Positions 49,851 to 61,735 of a DNA stretch of 64,000 bases are shown one piece after another. The stretch is taken from positions 11,318,198 through 11,382,197 of the forward strand of contig JAKSZT010053764.1 in NCBI GenBank assembly GCA_026826555.1. The letters are read 5' to 3'. Under the pieces are notes generated by a model, which was not told the DNA's origin, ran no database searches, and was given only the letters and a program-made list of their open reading frames with translations. This stretch comes from Tolypeutes matacus. Its lineage: Eukaryota > Chordata > Mammalia > Cingulata > Chlamyphoridae. A program made the translations under genes and the position numbers. The number at the start of each line of letters is the position of its first letter. Positions within the stretch are counted from its first letter, which is position 1.

Positions 49851-50193
49851 GGTTCTGAGGGGAGGGAGAGGAAAGAACAGGGCAATATGGGGCATTTTTG
49901 GGACATTGGAATTGTCCTGCATGACATTGCAATGAAGGATATGGGCCGTTATACGTTTTATCATAACATATAAAATTGTGCAGGATAGAGTGTAAACTGT
50001 AATGTAAACTATAGTCCACGGTTAGTAGCAATGCTTCAATATGTGTTCATTAATTGTAACAAATGTACACACTAATGAGGAATGTTGTTGCTGTGGGAAA
50101 ATGTGGGAGGGAGATGGGTGGGGCATATGGGAATTCCCTATATTTTTTTATGTAACATTTATGTAATCTAAAGCTTCTTTAAAAAAAAATTGT
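49851..50193 (+). mobile_element. Short 5'-truncated L1 (xenarthran 3' UTR)
   Basis: The sense 3' UTR runs from about 49851: 'ggacattggaattgtcctgc', 'tagtagcaatgcttcaatat', 'gtgggagggagatgggtggg', 'catatgggaattccctatat', 'taacatttatgtaatctaaa', then an A-run. Imperfect flanking duplications, 'aaaaaatgttaatca' (49836-49850) and 'aaaaagcattaatca' (50194-50208), support a bona fide insertion. Confidence 0.75.
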
Positions 50194-50224
50194 AAAAAGC
50201 ATTAATCATATCATTTGTAGAAAC

Positions 50225-50372
50225 AAATACATAATTTACTTATATGTAAGTTCTACAAAAGCAGATTCTTGCCTGTTTTATGCATTAATATATATCAGGT
50301 TCCTAGAACAGGGTCGATCCTGTAGTAGCCATTCAGTAAGTATTTGTTGACTAAATTAGTAGTTTATCTTCA
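50225..50372 (+). repeat. L2 LINE 3' end fragment
   Basis: 'tatatcaggttcctagaaca', 'gtagtagccattcagtaagt' and 'atttgttgactaaat' match the L2 3' terminus ('...agtaggcgctcaataaatatttgttgaatgaa' in shape). Confidence 0.6.
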
Positions 50373-52680
50373 TAAATTTTTATTTATCCCATCTGTACAT
50401 GTGTATAATGAATTTTGGTATGTACAAGCAATATAAAAGCAAATAAGTAGAATTTGAAATCAGTAGAAATTTACTTGAAAGCAGGTAAAATCAGATTTTG
50501 CACTTCATAATTTTAGTCACATAGAAAGCTATATGTAGAATTTAGCTTTGGTTAGAAGATCCTGTACTTGTATTTATGTCTTTGAACAAAATACCTCTCC
50601 AATATACTGTAAGTATTATTCCAGAGTCCAACATTTTGCATTGCCTCCAAACAAGTGGAGATTTGGTAGTAGGTAGTAGCTCCTACCAAGTTCCTAATAG
50701 TTTCAAGACATTTTATATTTTATTAGTAAAGTGGAAGAATTTATTGTCATCTGTGGTGTTACAGTTAGACTCTCCTGAAATCAATATTGCCAGTATGATG
50801 TTTGATTTCATTTCCACCAATTGATTCATCATTGTTTTACAGTATTCATACAGGGAAACAATGGTCCCTTACAAAAATTTTACCTATATAAACAAATATT
50901 TTGAAGCCACCTGCACCTGCTCTTTTTTTTTTTTTTTGGATGGATGAGGGTCATTGACAAATGTTAATTGTTGGGAGGATATTATGAAGAAGCATTTTTT
51001 TCTTACAATTGTTTACATTAAAGGGTTAAAGTCTGACTTAATGTCAGAAGATTGAATGCTTTCATTATGATTGCAGAGCATGATCTGGAAAAGACTGAAG
51101 TGGGAACAGTGGGAGAGTTGCTGATCTAGGAACAGCAACTCTAATATCTAATATATCAAGGCAAGCAGGAAACGTGCAAGCCTTCCAGAGAATATAGGGA
51201 CGCAATGCAGTTGCTGATGACGTGTATCCCACTATGTAGAAATATATGGTTGTGTATTGTAGCAATTATTACATCATTCCTTAGAGGAGTTTGTCAGTCT
51301 AGACATATTGTCTTTTAAACTAAAATGCCAAAAAAAAAAAAAAAAAGTATACTGATTATTTTCTAAATATTGTAATTTGTACACCTATCAACCACTCAGA
51401 TTTTATTTTTAAACCACCAGAGAGATTTTGATGAAGCATGTTCATTAGGCTGCATTAATTATACATGCAACAACCATGAAACAGGTGTTTGGCTGTAAGA
51501 GGGGTATTTAATTAAAAATTTTTCTATCCTTATTTATGGACTTCCTCACAGAACACATATTAATAAAAATTATGGTGAAATCCTAGATCCTCTTTGGTGA
51601 AGTACAAGTTAGACAAGGACCTGAGTACTTGCACTATACAATCATTAATTAATTTATAAAACAAGTAATATATTTCGTTCAATTTTTTTCAATTCTGTTT
51701 CATTTCACTGTACTTAAAATAATCCAACTTGCAAAAACTGAAAACTGTCTTGCAATTTACTTGACTATATACCACCATGTAGAAAATAAATCTAAATTTA
51801 AAACATTGCATGATTGTTCAGGTTGAGTCTGGACTTCTCAGCTGGTCATGTGTTTTCACAGTTGTAAGGTCTTCTCACTAAATCAATCTTTTGTGTAGGA
51901 TTTGAAGTCACCTTTCCTGCTCTTACTTTTTTTCCTTTTTTTTCTTCCTGCTCTTACTTTTAAGAGGCACAGATTTCAAACCTTCTGGCATAGGTAAGTA
52001 ATCAGGTATTTTTATTTCTGCAAAAAGTTCAGATTTATTGCAAATTACACCAGGTGGTAAGAGGTCTGAAAAAAAAGGCAAACAGCTTTTCTTAGCATTT
52101 AATATAAAAGGCCCTCTCTTAAGCTTTGCATAAACTATGAATTACCATATCTAAGCTCAGCTGATGAGGATGCCTTGTGAATGTCCAGGGCCATACAGCT
52201 GAGGGCTTCCTGTTTAGAGCCTTGTGTTTTCCTACCCAGAGACTTTGCAGAAGTCTCCCCTGACATTGGTTTACAAAAAAATAATTGCTTCAGGGACCCC
52301 TTGGTGTTTGAATTCCAAAATGACATTCTTCCTCTAATGTCCAGAACTCATGAAGAGGCAAAGGGAGGAGGCGGTGCTGTAGTTAGTCAAGAAGAGCAGG
52401 TTTATAGCTGGGCGGAAGCCATGTACCAGATGTACCTTTCCTTCACACCTACTCTCCCTCTGTCACCTAAATATATTTATATGAGCACACATATACACAA
52501 ATGCACATTCCCTACCGGTACTATTAATATATTCATGAAACAAAAAGACAATAAATTCTATGACCCATTTCTCTAAGCTCCAAAGGGCTATTTATAATGG
52601 AATTGGCTGTATTTATGTTCTTTTAAAATTTTACCAATCGCTTTCTTTGGCATGTTAATTGATAGGTGCTTAAAACTTGG
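50373..52680. other. Mostly unique DNA; one 131-codon open frame
   Basis: Homopolymer runs: T at about 50922-50938 and A at about 51331-51347. A 16-bp direct repeat, 'ttcctgctcttacttt', lies near 51915 and 51945. A 131-codon open frame at 52181-52576 (plus) is the longest outside recognised repeats but has no domain signature; see findings. Confidence 0.45.
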
Positions 52681-52690
52681 TTTTATTTTA

Positions 52691-53835
52691 CACTTTTTTT
52701 TTTTTGTAGGTTTTTTTTTGTAGTTTTTTTTTTTTTTTATTATGGGTAAAAATCAAAATTCTCACAATACATACAAACATTTGCAAAATGATATATAAAT
52801 ATATGCATATATGTGTATTTGCTTACAAAAATGTTATTTATATATATATATATACATATATTTTAAGAGGTGCTTAGATTACCTAAAATATTACATGGAA
52901 CCCACTGGGATTCCCATGTTGCCCACCTCCCACACCTCCCACCACATCCCACACAAACATCTCCCACAGTGTGGCCCACCAACCTCAATGAACTTACACA
53001 TCCTGGAGCCTTGCCACCAACCATAGACCACAGTTCACACTGTAGACCACACTCTCTCCCACTCAGTTCTGAGTGGTGTGTGCTGATTTAAAATGGCCTA
53101 CATCCATTGCCACAACAGTACTCAGGACAACCTCCAACTCCCAAAGAAGCCCCTGTATTTCAACTGCTCATCCCCTCCCTACCCAAAAACTGTCAAGTGG
53201 CCACTGACTCCACCTCATTGTTATAATTTCTTGCATTGCAAGAATCACCATATGTGAGCAAGAGAATACCATCAAGTCCACTCTAGTCCATAGTTCTTCC
53301 CCCAATCCAGAGGCGACTGGGATGGTGATGTCCACTCCAACTCCAAGTGTGAGAGGGCTTATATCCCATGGATATGGTGGGTGGGATGATCCTGCCTGCA
53401 GATGCAGGCCCTCTCCATTCCCTGGGATGGCCATTTCCCATCATTGTCCCCTCACCAGGTGACTTGGATGAGTCCATTGAGCTGTAGGGTAGGAGTTGCA
53501 GCTCCACCTAGATTTCATGCACACCTGGCACATAGGTAGGCGGGAGGCTCCGGTCTCTGGAAGTATACCTAAGAAACTCCAGCATCACATGTAGGTTTGA
53601 ATAGAAGGGACTGGTGAACCATGTGCAGGGAGGACTTATTTGAGTCTAATTCTGTCACTCTCAGGAGCACAGATTCCAAAACAGAACCCACTGATAAGGC
53701 ATCAGTCTCTGGGGCTATCCCCCCTTATATAGGACCAGGGTGTCTCCGGAGCTCTCAGGAACCCCACTGAGTGGGGTGATAGGCACTTAGATGTTCTATG
53801 AGCTCCTACTGAGGAGTTATTTTTATAACGTGGTT
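52691..53835 (-). mobile_element. 5'-truncated L1 with 3' tail (3'-transduction candidate)
   Basis: On the minus strand, L1-like 3' sequence (53835 to about 52869) ends 'gtaatctaagcacctcttaa', the usual L1 terminus. Instead of a poly-A it continues for about 125 bp of AT-rich tail ending 'gatttttacccata'. A long, interrupted A-tail follows (T-runs at 52694-52738 on the plus strand). The body is collinear with 14.3-15.2 kb. No reverse transcriptase frame is present. Open frames in this interval on both strands are L1 sequence. Confidence 0.65.
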
Positions 53836-56616
53836 TGAATCATCACATTTTTGCACTCTTAGTAATAATGCACATATACTTACTGAAATTTCTAGGGCAT
53901 ATTGCCTCCCTCAAAAGAGAATACACAGGTCATTTGATTTTGTGGGATTGCTTTTTTTGTGGAGGAAATGAGAGAGGAGCTCTTCTAATAACGTTTCCTG
54001 CTGAATAGAATGACCTAGATTTGTTGTATACTGGCAAAGCTGCTACAGGATATTTTTACATTGCCACTTTGTCCTTAAGAGTTATCTAACTGATTTCACC
54101 ATATGAAATCCCTTTGAAGTTCCTCGTCTGACAATGCGGATATGCTGTTGGATTTGTAGTTACAGAAAGTTGGAAGGCAAGAGGTACGAGTTAACTGAAA
54201 ATAGGTGAGCAGAGTTCAGGTTTCTGCTGCCCATTAAAAACAATTTATCCAAAAAGGAAAACTATCAGATGTTTTCTTCTCCCACTCATTATCTTGTAGG
54301 AACCAAGAGGATTTAATTTAATTATTACGAAATGTCTTTTTTTTAATGCTGAATTACCATGGCATTTCCCAATTTGAAAGCAGACAAATAATGGTAATGG
54401 GCTAACCATAAATTTTAACCTTGTTCAATCTGCTCAGTACATATTTACCTTCTAATTTCTCTCTCAAACTTTATATTAAAATTAAATATCTTTATTTCAC
54501 CCTGAATTCCAGTGTATTTATTGTGATACATGGTGCTTAATTTGTCACTACATGTACCTAATTAATAGACATGATAAATGAATTCATCAATCTTTAGAAG
54601 TAAGATGTACAAGAACATATGCTGGGATCCTCAGATTCCCTAGTGAAACATTTTTTGCCATTTGTATACCTGGTAATTGAAGCCAGTGATTTTTTTAAAA
54701 ATTTAAAGCATAGAATTCTTGCTATTATTTTTCTCACTATTAATATCACACGTGAATATATATCTGGCAAGCAGTTCATGGCTATGCAATTACAATGCTC
54801 TGTTCTAATTTCTGGAATAGCACAATAGATTTCAGCTGAGGGTCATTGAGTCCAATCACCCATCTGAAATTTCTGTAGTCTCAAAGGTAAGTGGTTATAG
54901 TATTTATACCTGTGTGTATTTAGTCATGGAAAACTCAGTAAGCCCCAAGCTATCTCTAAAACTCTCTACTTTAGAACAAGTGGATCGCTTTCAGCATACA
55001 GAAAACAAACTGTCCATTATCTTATTAACCTTTACAGCATCTCAAAACATACATTTTAAGTCCAAAATGTAAACACTTAAAAATTAACACCATGATCATA
55101 GAGAAATACATTTACTATAACATTTCCAACTCTTTCCTTCTACATTGTACCTGCCTCAACAACTGTTTACCATCATACGTAAAAGGAAGGTATTATATAA
55201 ATTTAAGTGCATTTATACCTAGCTATCTAGCTAGCTATAACAATAACTCTATGGATATAGATGTAGCGATACTCATGTATATTATACAGAAAATTAATGG
55301 CAATTAATATAAAGACCTGATAATTATATTGGACAGAGTATTTTCTTCTATTTGAAAACTAGTAATGATAAAAATAACAATGAAAGAAGATGAGCCTAAA
55401 ATATGTCATGCTAAAGGCATAAAGAAATTTTAATTAATGAATATTGCTCATGAGACCATAACACCTGCATTGTGCTTTTCCTTGTTCTGCTTGTAGCTAG
55501 CCATAGTTGATATCTCCAGACACATTACTCCTTCATGGTATTAAAAGACCAAATAGTAACTGTTTCTATTTGTGGCCCACAAGGAGCTTTCTCATTAACT
55601 TAAATATTTTAGCATTTGTCAAAAAGTCACATTTCTCTTCTTTCTAGTACTGCATGATAACTGGTATCTGAGAACAAGATATTATCATTAGCAATAAATA
55701 TGTTAAGGTTCTACTTTCAGTAGTGTACTTGGTGCTGGGTTAGAGAGTGGTATGTGTGAGACAATGTCTTTTAATCTTGAAAGACCCATAAGTTACAAAA
55801 AGTTGGTGGACATATGGACTGAGATAAAATTTGAGGTAGGAAAGCTTTATTTTACCTCTGTTCTATAATTTTCAAGTGATTTCACTACATCACTTTCTAT
55901 GTATGAACAATGCCCTATTCTCTCATTTTCAGATGATAAATCAACAATGTCACGTGAATTCATTTAATCCTTCCTTCTCTCCCTTGCCTCCAGAAGCATT
56001 TGCGTTTAAAAATGCCTTCTGAAAGATGAATCTAAACAAATAGGTTTCTAGTGGTAGAGATTCAGACTCTTTAAGAATCAGGCAGATATGATATTTTTGG
56101 ACTAGAGTGGTGCCTGTTAAATATTAACTGATAGGCAACAGTCTGTCCTGCTTACAAACCAGCTTACTCTGTGAAATACAATAGAGAATGTATTTGTTGG
56201 AGACACAGCTTACAATGATTTTTCTTATTTAATTTTTCAAGGGCAAATAAGTCCCTTTGTTAATGAATCTAGTTAAATAATACTTTTTGAGAATTTACTG
56301 AATTCCAGATACCATGTAAGATGTAGAAAAAAAATTTATTTGTTCACTTTCTAAATATTTTGAATTTTTACTGCAGTCAAATATGAAATATTCATTTCAT
56401 AAGAGAAAATCAAATCACCTTTTTAATTTTGAAAACAGATTTTTTATTTGAATATAGGTATATGCTTATAAATACAGCAGATAATGTGTATATATATAAA
56501 ATAAAATGTTCATAAATTATAGATGCTAAAAACTTTTAAAGAAAATATCATATAATATTTAACAACCTGATGTTGTAATTTAGAAACTTGTGATTTTGTT
56601 CCCTAAAGGAGAGTCT

Positions 56617-56617
<1 letters not shown>
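53836..56617. other. Unique AT-rich DNA
   Basis: No gene or recognised repeat. A short 'ctatctagctagctata' self-complementary patch occurs near 55222-55238. Confidence 0.5.
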
Positions 56618-56649
<32 letters not shown>

Positions 56650-56749
56650 NNNNNNNNNNNNNNNNNNNNNNNNNNNNNNNNNNNNNNNNNNNNNNNNNNN
56701 NNNNNNNNNNNNNNNNNNNNNNNNNNNNNNNNNNNNNNNNNNNNNNNNN

Positions 56750-56781
<32 letters not shown>
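56618..56781. other. Assembly gap (100 N) inside a poly-A run
   Basis: There are 32 A's (56618-56649), exactly 100 N's (56650-56749), then 32 A's (56750-56781). A gap of exactly 100 usually denotes unknown size. The open frames called across it are artefacts. Confidence 0.95.
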
Positions 56782-56784
<3 letters not shown>

Positions 56785-57575
56785 AAACAAAAAACTAGAA
56801 AGAAAAAGAAAAGGCTGTGATTATGTGATTAGAATTGTCTATATATGGACAAACAAAAATGCCAATGTGTATAAAGTTTAATTTGAGATTAATTTTATAA
56901 ATATGTTCTTCAAGTTAGATATTGACCTTTACTCCTTTTCTCTATGGGCATTACTTTTTAAAAAATGCAGATTGGGTTTGTTAGAGTATATGAATTCACA
57001 TTAAACATGGTGCTATATTGATCTATGGAGTTTATAAACTAGGCTATACTATAAACATTGTCAAGTCATTGTCATATGATTCTACATCTGTACCTACTTT
57101 GAAGTAATTTTATTATCACAGTTCTGCAGTGTTTGGAACCCTGAGAACCTTATGGCTCATCCTGACATTGTTTATGTGTGAGGCAGGAGAGCAAGGTTAT
57201 GCAGAATTAACAAGGAATCCCAAACGAACAGTGATTTGATACAATATTTTTCTTTCTTACACTGTGTTCAGTGTAGATTGGCAGGAAGGCCCAAATCATA
57301 GTCCACTTCAGCAGTGGGATAGGGACATGGCAAATCATGTGCTGACTCTTAAAGACTACAGCAGAAGTGATACATAATTTCCCTTAGGTTACACTAGCCA
57401 AGTCAAATCATGTGTACATGGCCTGTCACCCAAGGGAATGGAAAGTACAATTTTGTCATGTTACCAGAAAGAGCAAACCTGGGTTGATCGAGTAACCAGT
57501 GATAATGACTAACCTATTTATCTAGACCCTATAGCCTGAACTCTTGTCCATGCTATTCTCTGATTACTGTTTTTC
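56782..57575. other. Unique DNA
   Basis: Nothing recognised apart from the decayed A-rich flank up to about 56812. Confidence 0.5.
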
Positions 57576-59060
57576 GATGACCACTCTACACTCTGCCTCT
57601 CTTTTTCCTTTCCTTTCAAAATATTTCCTCTGTGTTCCAGGAAATCCATCCCATAGTAAACAGTCATAACCTCAACCCTCATCCTTGGCTAAAGGTTCTT
57701 TTTCTAATTCTTCTGTATTAAAATCTGAGGCTTTAACAGGAAAACTTCTTGTCCTTCTACCTTCACGGTTTATAGGATGTTGTTTTGCCCATCATGGCCA
57801 CTAGAAATATATTTGGCATTGTCCTTATGTGGTTTCCAGCCAAATTCTATTAAAATTAAAAACCTTATTAAAACATACACATGCACATATACATACAAAT
57901 ACCTACAAAACCAAACAGTAACAATAACATTAAGCACTCTATACATTTGTGTCTGTTGCCACTTTCTCTCCTTGACAAATGCCAATTGAAGATCTATCAC
58001 CTTGCTCTCTTCCTCCCCCACTATATTTCCACTAGGATGACTTCAGGGCTATGATGGCACACCATTCAACACAATTATGTCTTTTCTCCCAAAGTCTTAG
58101 CTCCTTCATCTATTCAATTCCTATTCTTTCCATCCTAGATCTTATAGTACATCTTTTCAACCATCTTGATGGTATCCTCAAATTGTTTCTCTTTATTTAC
58201 TTTTTACTATATGGGACATTTCAACCCCTGAGCAATACAAAGATTTTCCTTCCTGACTCATACTTCAGGGCTTCTAAACTATGGTTTCCAAAATCAGTTA
58301 GTCCTTGATACATCTACTAGCTTTTTTGTGTGATTTTCATCAGCTGTCCTGTATTTTCCCCTAAAGAGCCATTTCAAGCCTTGCCAAAGTTCTGTCGTCT
58401 CTATCCCATCTTCCTTTTCCTTTTCCTCCTACTTTCTCAAAAAATTATCCTGTGTTTATTCAAAGATAAAATAGCGGCCGACTCACTATTACAAATAAGA
58501 GTATGTCTGCTTTTGTCCCTGATTCCTTCCCTTCGCTAAAATAGAATTTCAATGAAATACACTTGTCTAAGCTTAATTTTTACATATATCCCTGTGGATC
58601 ATATCAGCATTTTTATTATGCTAAAGGATCTTCAAAACTTTTCTGAAACTTCTATTAGCATTTAGCCATGATCAAGAACCTTTCATCTATAGAAACCTAC
58701 CTTTCTTGGCATTATACCTTCAATCAATTATAATTGCTTCTGTTTCTTTCCTTTTACAGTTTCTAGTATCTACATACACACACTCTCTACTTTCTGACTT
58801 TTTGTTCTTTCCTCCATTTATGTAATGTCATGCAGTCCTTCAGCTCAGCTGATGATATTCTTGTCACATTAAACAAAATTCTCTTTGTTATCAAATCTAA
58901 TAGGCTTGGTTGAACACTATCTCCTTATTACCTTATCATCTATTTCCTGTTCTGACAAGATCTTCCTGATGGTCATCCTATGTCCCTGGTGTAGGTTTTC
59001 ATAGATTTTCTTTAATAAGATATGCTTTCTCCACATACTCATTAAATAGGTATCAGTTCT
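57576..59060 (+). mobile_element. Very old L2/CR1-clade LINE body fragment
   Basis: This is a long pyrimidine-rich stretch characteristic of the sense strand of L2/CR1-clade LINEs. The clearest block is 'tctttgttatcaaatctaat' at about 58881, matching the conserved '...cttgttgccaaatctaatgg' within the reverse transcriptase region, with a plausible continuation to 58990. Everything else is too eroded for frame assignment, and the short open frames (57777-58539) are remnants or chance. Confidence 0.4.
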
Positions 59061-59129
59061 CTAGTTCCATTTTGTATTGTCTTCTATTCGTATTTTATTT
59101 TACTTTTCATTTTTAAAATTATTGTTTTA

Positions 59130-59215
59130 TATTTTCTTATTAGAGAACTTGTAGGTTTACAGAAAAAATCTTGCATAAAATACAGAGTTGCCATATACCA
59201 CCCTATATTAACATC
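59130..59215 (-). mobile_element. L1 3' UTR fragment
   Basis: 'tattagagaacttgtaggtt', 'tacagaaaaaatcttgcata' and 'aaatacagagttgccatata' are the antisense L1 3' terminus also seen at 38.05 and 43.3 kb. Short and 5'-truncated. Confidence 0.7.
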
Positions 59216-60256
59216 TCCTCTTCTTTTCTTGCTTACATGTATAGTACTGATATCCACTCTTATGCTTTCAAATATCATTGATATGCCCATTTGTCTTAAA
59301 TCAACATTTCAAATTCAGAACTATCTACCAAAATACAGATTATTTATCCAAAGGTTTGCTGGAAATTTCCACTAAGATATTCTATAGTCATTTCTGACTA
59401 ACAAAAACAAAGTTTATTCCTTTGCCCCCAAATATTCTCCTGTGTTTCCTATTTCATGGAGAATGGAGCCACTATCCTCCAATCTTAACTCCAACTACTC
59501 TTTTACCTCACATATTTAACCAGTTAGCAAATATTATTAAAGTCTCTGATACCAAGTAATGGACTCACTGTCCTATGTGCACAGAATCCAAAATTGTGAC
59601 AACATGATTTTGAGAAAAGACTTTTCTTATGAGGTCAACTGGCAAGGGGAAAGGTGGCAAGCTCAAATCTGTCCCCTAGGTCCAAGAACTAGGTGTGATT
59701 TACAGGGTGAATGTAAGCACAGGTTGGCGTATTCTGATGGGCTGCTTATAGGACTATCTAGATATGGTAGAAATATGACAGCTGGGTGCATCTGCTCTCC
59801 TTTTTAAGGTACCACTCACATTTCATTTGCTTCTGACAACTCCTCATTCCTGTGATCTTGGTTCCCAGGAAGGTGATTTTTTTGTTCCTAGTGTCTCAGG
59901 GGTCACTCAAGGGACAAGAGCACAATGTGTTTGTCTGCGCATGCTCTGTCAGTGGCTGAGTTTGAGGCTAAGTTTGTAAAACAAGATAAAGAAATAATTT
60001 TAATAATGGGATAGGAAGAAATTCTGAAAAGAAGCATGTTTGGGCCTGAGTCTTGATTTTTACTGTGAATTCCTGCCTCTCGCCTGTGGTTTCATCTCTT
60101 TAATGTCTCAAAGTGAACTAAATATTCTTCCATAGCCATTACCACATTATCATTTCAACTTAAGAGATGCATATTTGCTTGTTACTAATAATTTTACCTT
60201 TTTCCAAGTTATCAACACCGCTGCTAAACGTATTCTTTGTAAAAGTATATCTATTC
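59216..60256. other. Unclassified DNA
   Basis: 59540-59960 is less AT-rich and contains an 82-codon plus-strand open frame (59559-59807) with no recognised domain; it may be an unidentified LTR. No gene. Confidence 0.4.
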
Positions 60257-61014
60257 CTTGCACTGCAAAATTTTATTGGTTTTGGCAAAATATTTAGTGG
60301 CCTGTATCCATCATTGCAATGTCATGCACTGGTTAGTAGCAATGCTTCAATATGTGTTCATCAATCGTAAAAAACGTACCACATTAATAAAAGATGTTTT
60401 TAATGGGGAAAAGTGGGAGAGCTGGAGGGGATGCAGTTTAGGGGAATCCCATATATATATATATTTTAAGATTTATTTTATTTATTTCTCCCCACCCCCT
60501 CATTGTTTGCACTTGCTATGTCTGTTTGTCATCTTTGTTTCTTTAGGAGGCACTGGGAACTGAACCCAGGACCTCCATTGTGGGAGGGAGGTGCCTAATC
60601 ACTTAAGCCACCTCCGTTCCCTGCTTTGTTGTGTCTCTCATTATGTTCTTTCTCCTGTGTCTCTTGTTGCATCAGCTTATTACGTCAGCTTGCCACGCCT
60701 GCCCATTGCATCAGCTCACTGTCTTGCCCGTCTTCTCTAGGAGGCACTGGGAGCCTCTGCTCCTTGCCTTGTTTGTCTCTCATCATGTTTTTCTTCTTGT
60801 GTCTCTTGTTGCGTCATCCTGCTGTGTCAGCATGTGCCCGTCACTCCAGTTTGCTGTTTTCTTTAGACAGCTCTAGGAACTGAACCACGGACCTCCCATG
60901 TAGTTGGCTGGATCTTAATTGCTTGAGCCACATCTGCTTCCCCCAGAATCCCCTATAATTTTCATGTAACATTTATGTAATCTAATGCTTCTTTAAAAAT
61001 TAAAAAAAATATAT
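60257..61014 (+). mobile_element. L1 3' UTR insertion, interrupted by a SINE
   Basis: The sense L1 3' UTR comes in two parts. 60257-60450 contains 'tagtagcaatgcttcaatat' and 'taatggggaaaagtgggaga'. 60944-61014 contains 'gtaacatttatgtaatctaa' and the A-tail. Near-identical flanks, 'gtatatctattc' (60245-60256) and 'gtaaatctattc' (61015-61026), look like its target-site duplication. More than 30 consecutive bases are identical to the 50.0 kb L1. Confidence 0.75.
60451..60943 (-). mobile_element. DAS-type composite SINE nested in L1
   Basis: Read on the minus strand from the right: head 1, 'ggggaagcagatgtggctca'; an A/G-rich linker with 'caacaagagacacaagaag'-like text; a second tRNA-like head (about 60540-60625); and an A-rich tail at about 60455-60490. 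'gaatccc' occurs on both sides (60444-60450 and 60946-60952), consistent with duplication of the L1 target. The plus-strand open frames at 60626-60883 are antisense SINE. Confidence 0.85.
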
Positions 61015-61083
61015 GTAAATCTATTCAAGAACTGATATAAATAAACAAATAACAAAAGAAATTCACATGTTCAACTAGGATGG

Positions 61084-61735
61084 TGTAACAGTTTGATATT
61101 ATTTATGAATTCCAAAAAAGAAAGATATTGATTGTTTGTAAACTGGTATTTTCCTCTGGGTGTGATACCCTTTGATTGTATTAGATTCCACTGAGTTGAC
61201 TTTAAGTTATGTTAAGATTAGGGCTTTGATTTGACCACATCATTAGGGCATGCAGGGTGTAACTCAGTTTAAGTCTCCCAGCCCCTTGGTGGGCTATATA
61301 AATAGACACTCACTTAAGAAGACACACTGAAGAAGATAAATGGAAGAAGAGAGAGAGAACTTTGTCAGTTTTATCCTAGGGCCCTGGAGAGAGCTCAGCC
61401 ATTTGCCTGATAGTTTGTAGCTGAAGAGACTAGAGCCCTGAGCAGCTGAGAAGGCCCAGAAAGAAATGAGCCCTCCAGCCTATAGCTAAGACAGGAAGAG
61501 GCTAGGCCCGTGGAGTCTGAAGAGGAAGAAGAAAGCTGAACAACTCACGGAGATTGGCAAACATCTTGTTTCAACACATGGCAACAGACTTTGCTGAGAA
61601 AGTACCTCTTATGGTACCTTGAGTTGCACTCTTTAGGGTCTTGTAACTATAAGACTTTACCCCAAATAATACCCTTTATAGAAGCCAACAGAATTCTGGT
61701 ACTTTGCATCAGCACCCCTTTGGCTGACTAATACA
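61084..61735 (+). mobile_element. 5' LTR of MaLR-like element
   Basis: Begins TGTAACAG and ends 'ctgactaataca'. A TATA-like 'ctatataaatagacac' lies about 215 bp in. It aligns along its length with the LTR at 63330-63971 with many substitutions (by eye roughly 20-25 percent), so the insertion is old. It is followed by a tRNA-primer-like 'tttgggaccagaag' similar to the ERVL/MaLR Leu primer site ('tggtaccag'). Confidence 0.85.

Noticed and set aside
56590..56820. Lysine- or phenylalanine-rich open frames across the gap
   Set aside because: Translation of poly-A or poly-T and N's; pure artefact.
57576..59060. Pyrimidine-rich open frames as a coding gene
   Set aside because: They are better explained as an eroded L2/CR1-clade LINE; no continuous reading frame remains.
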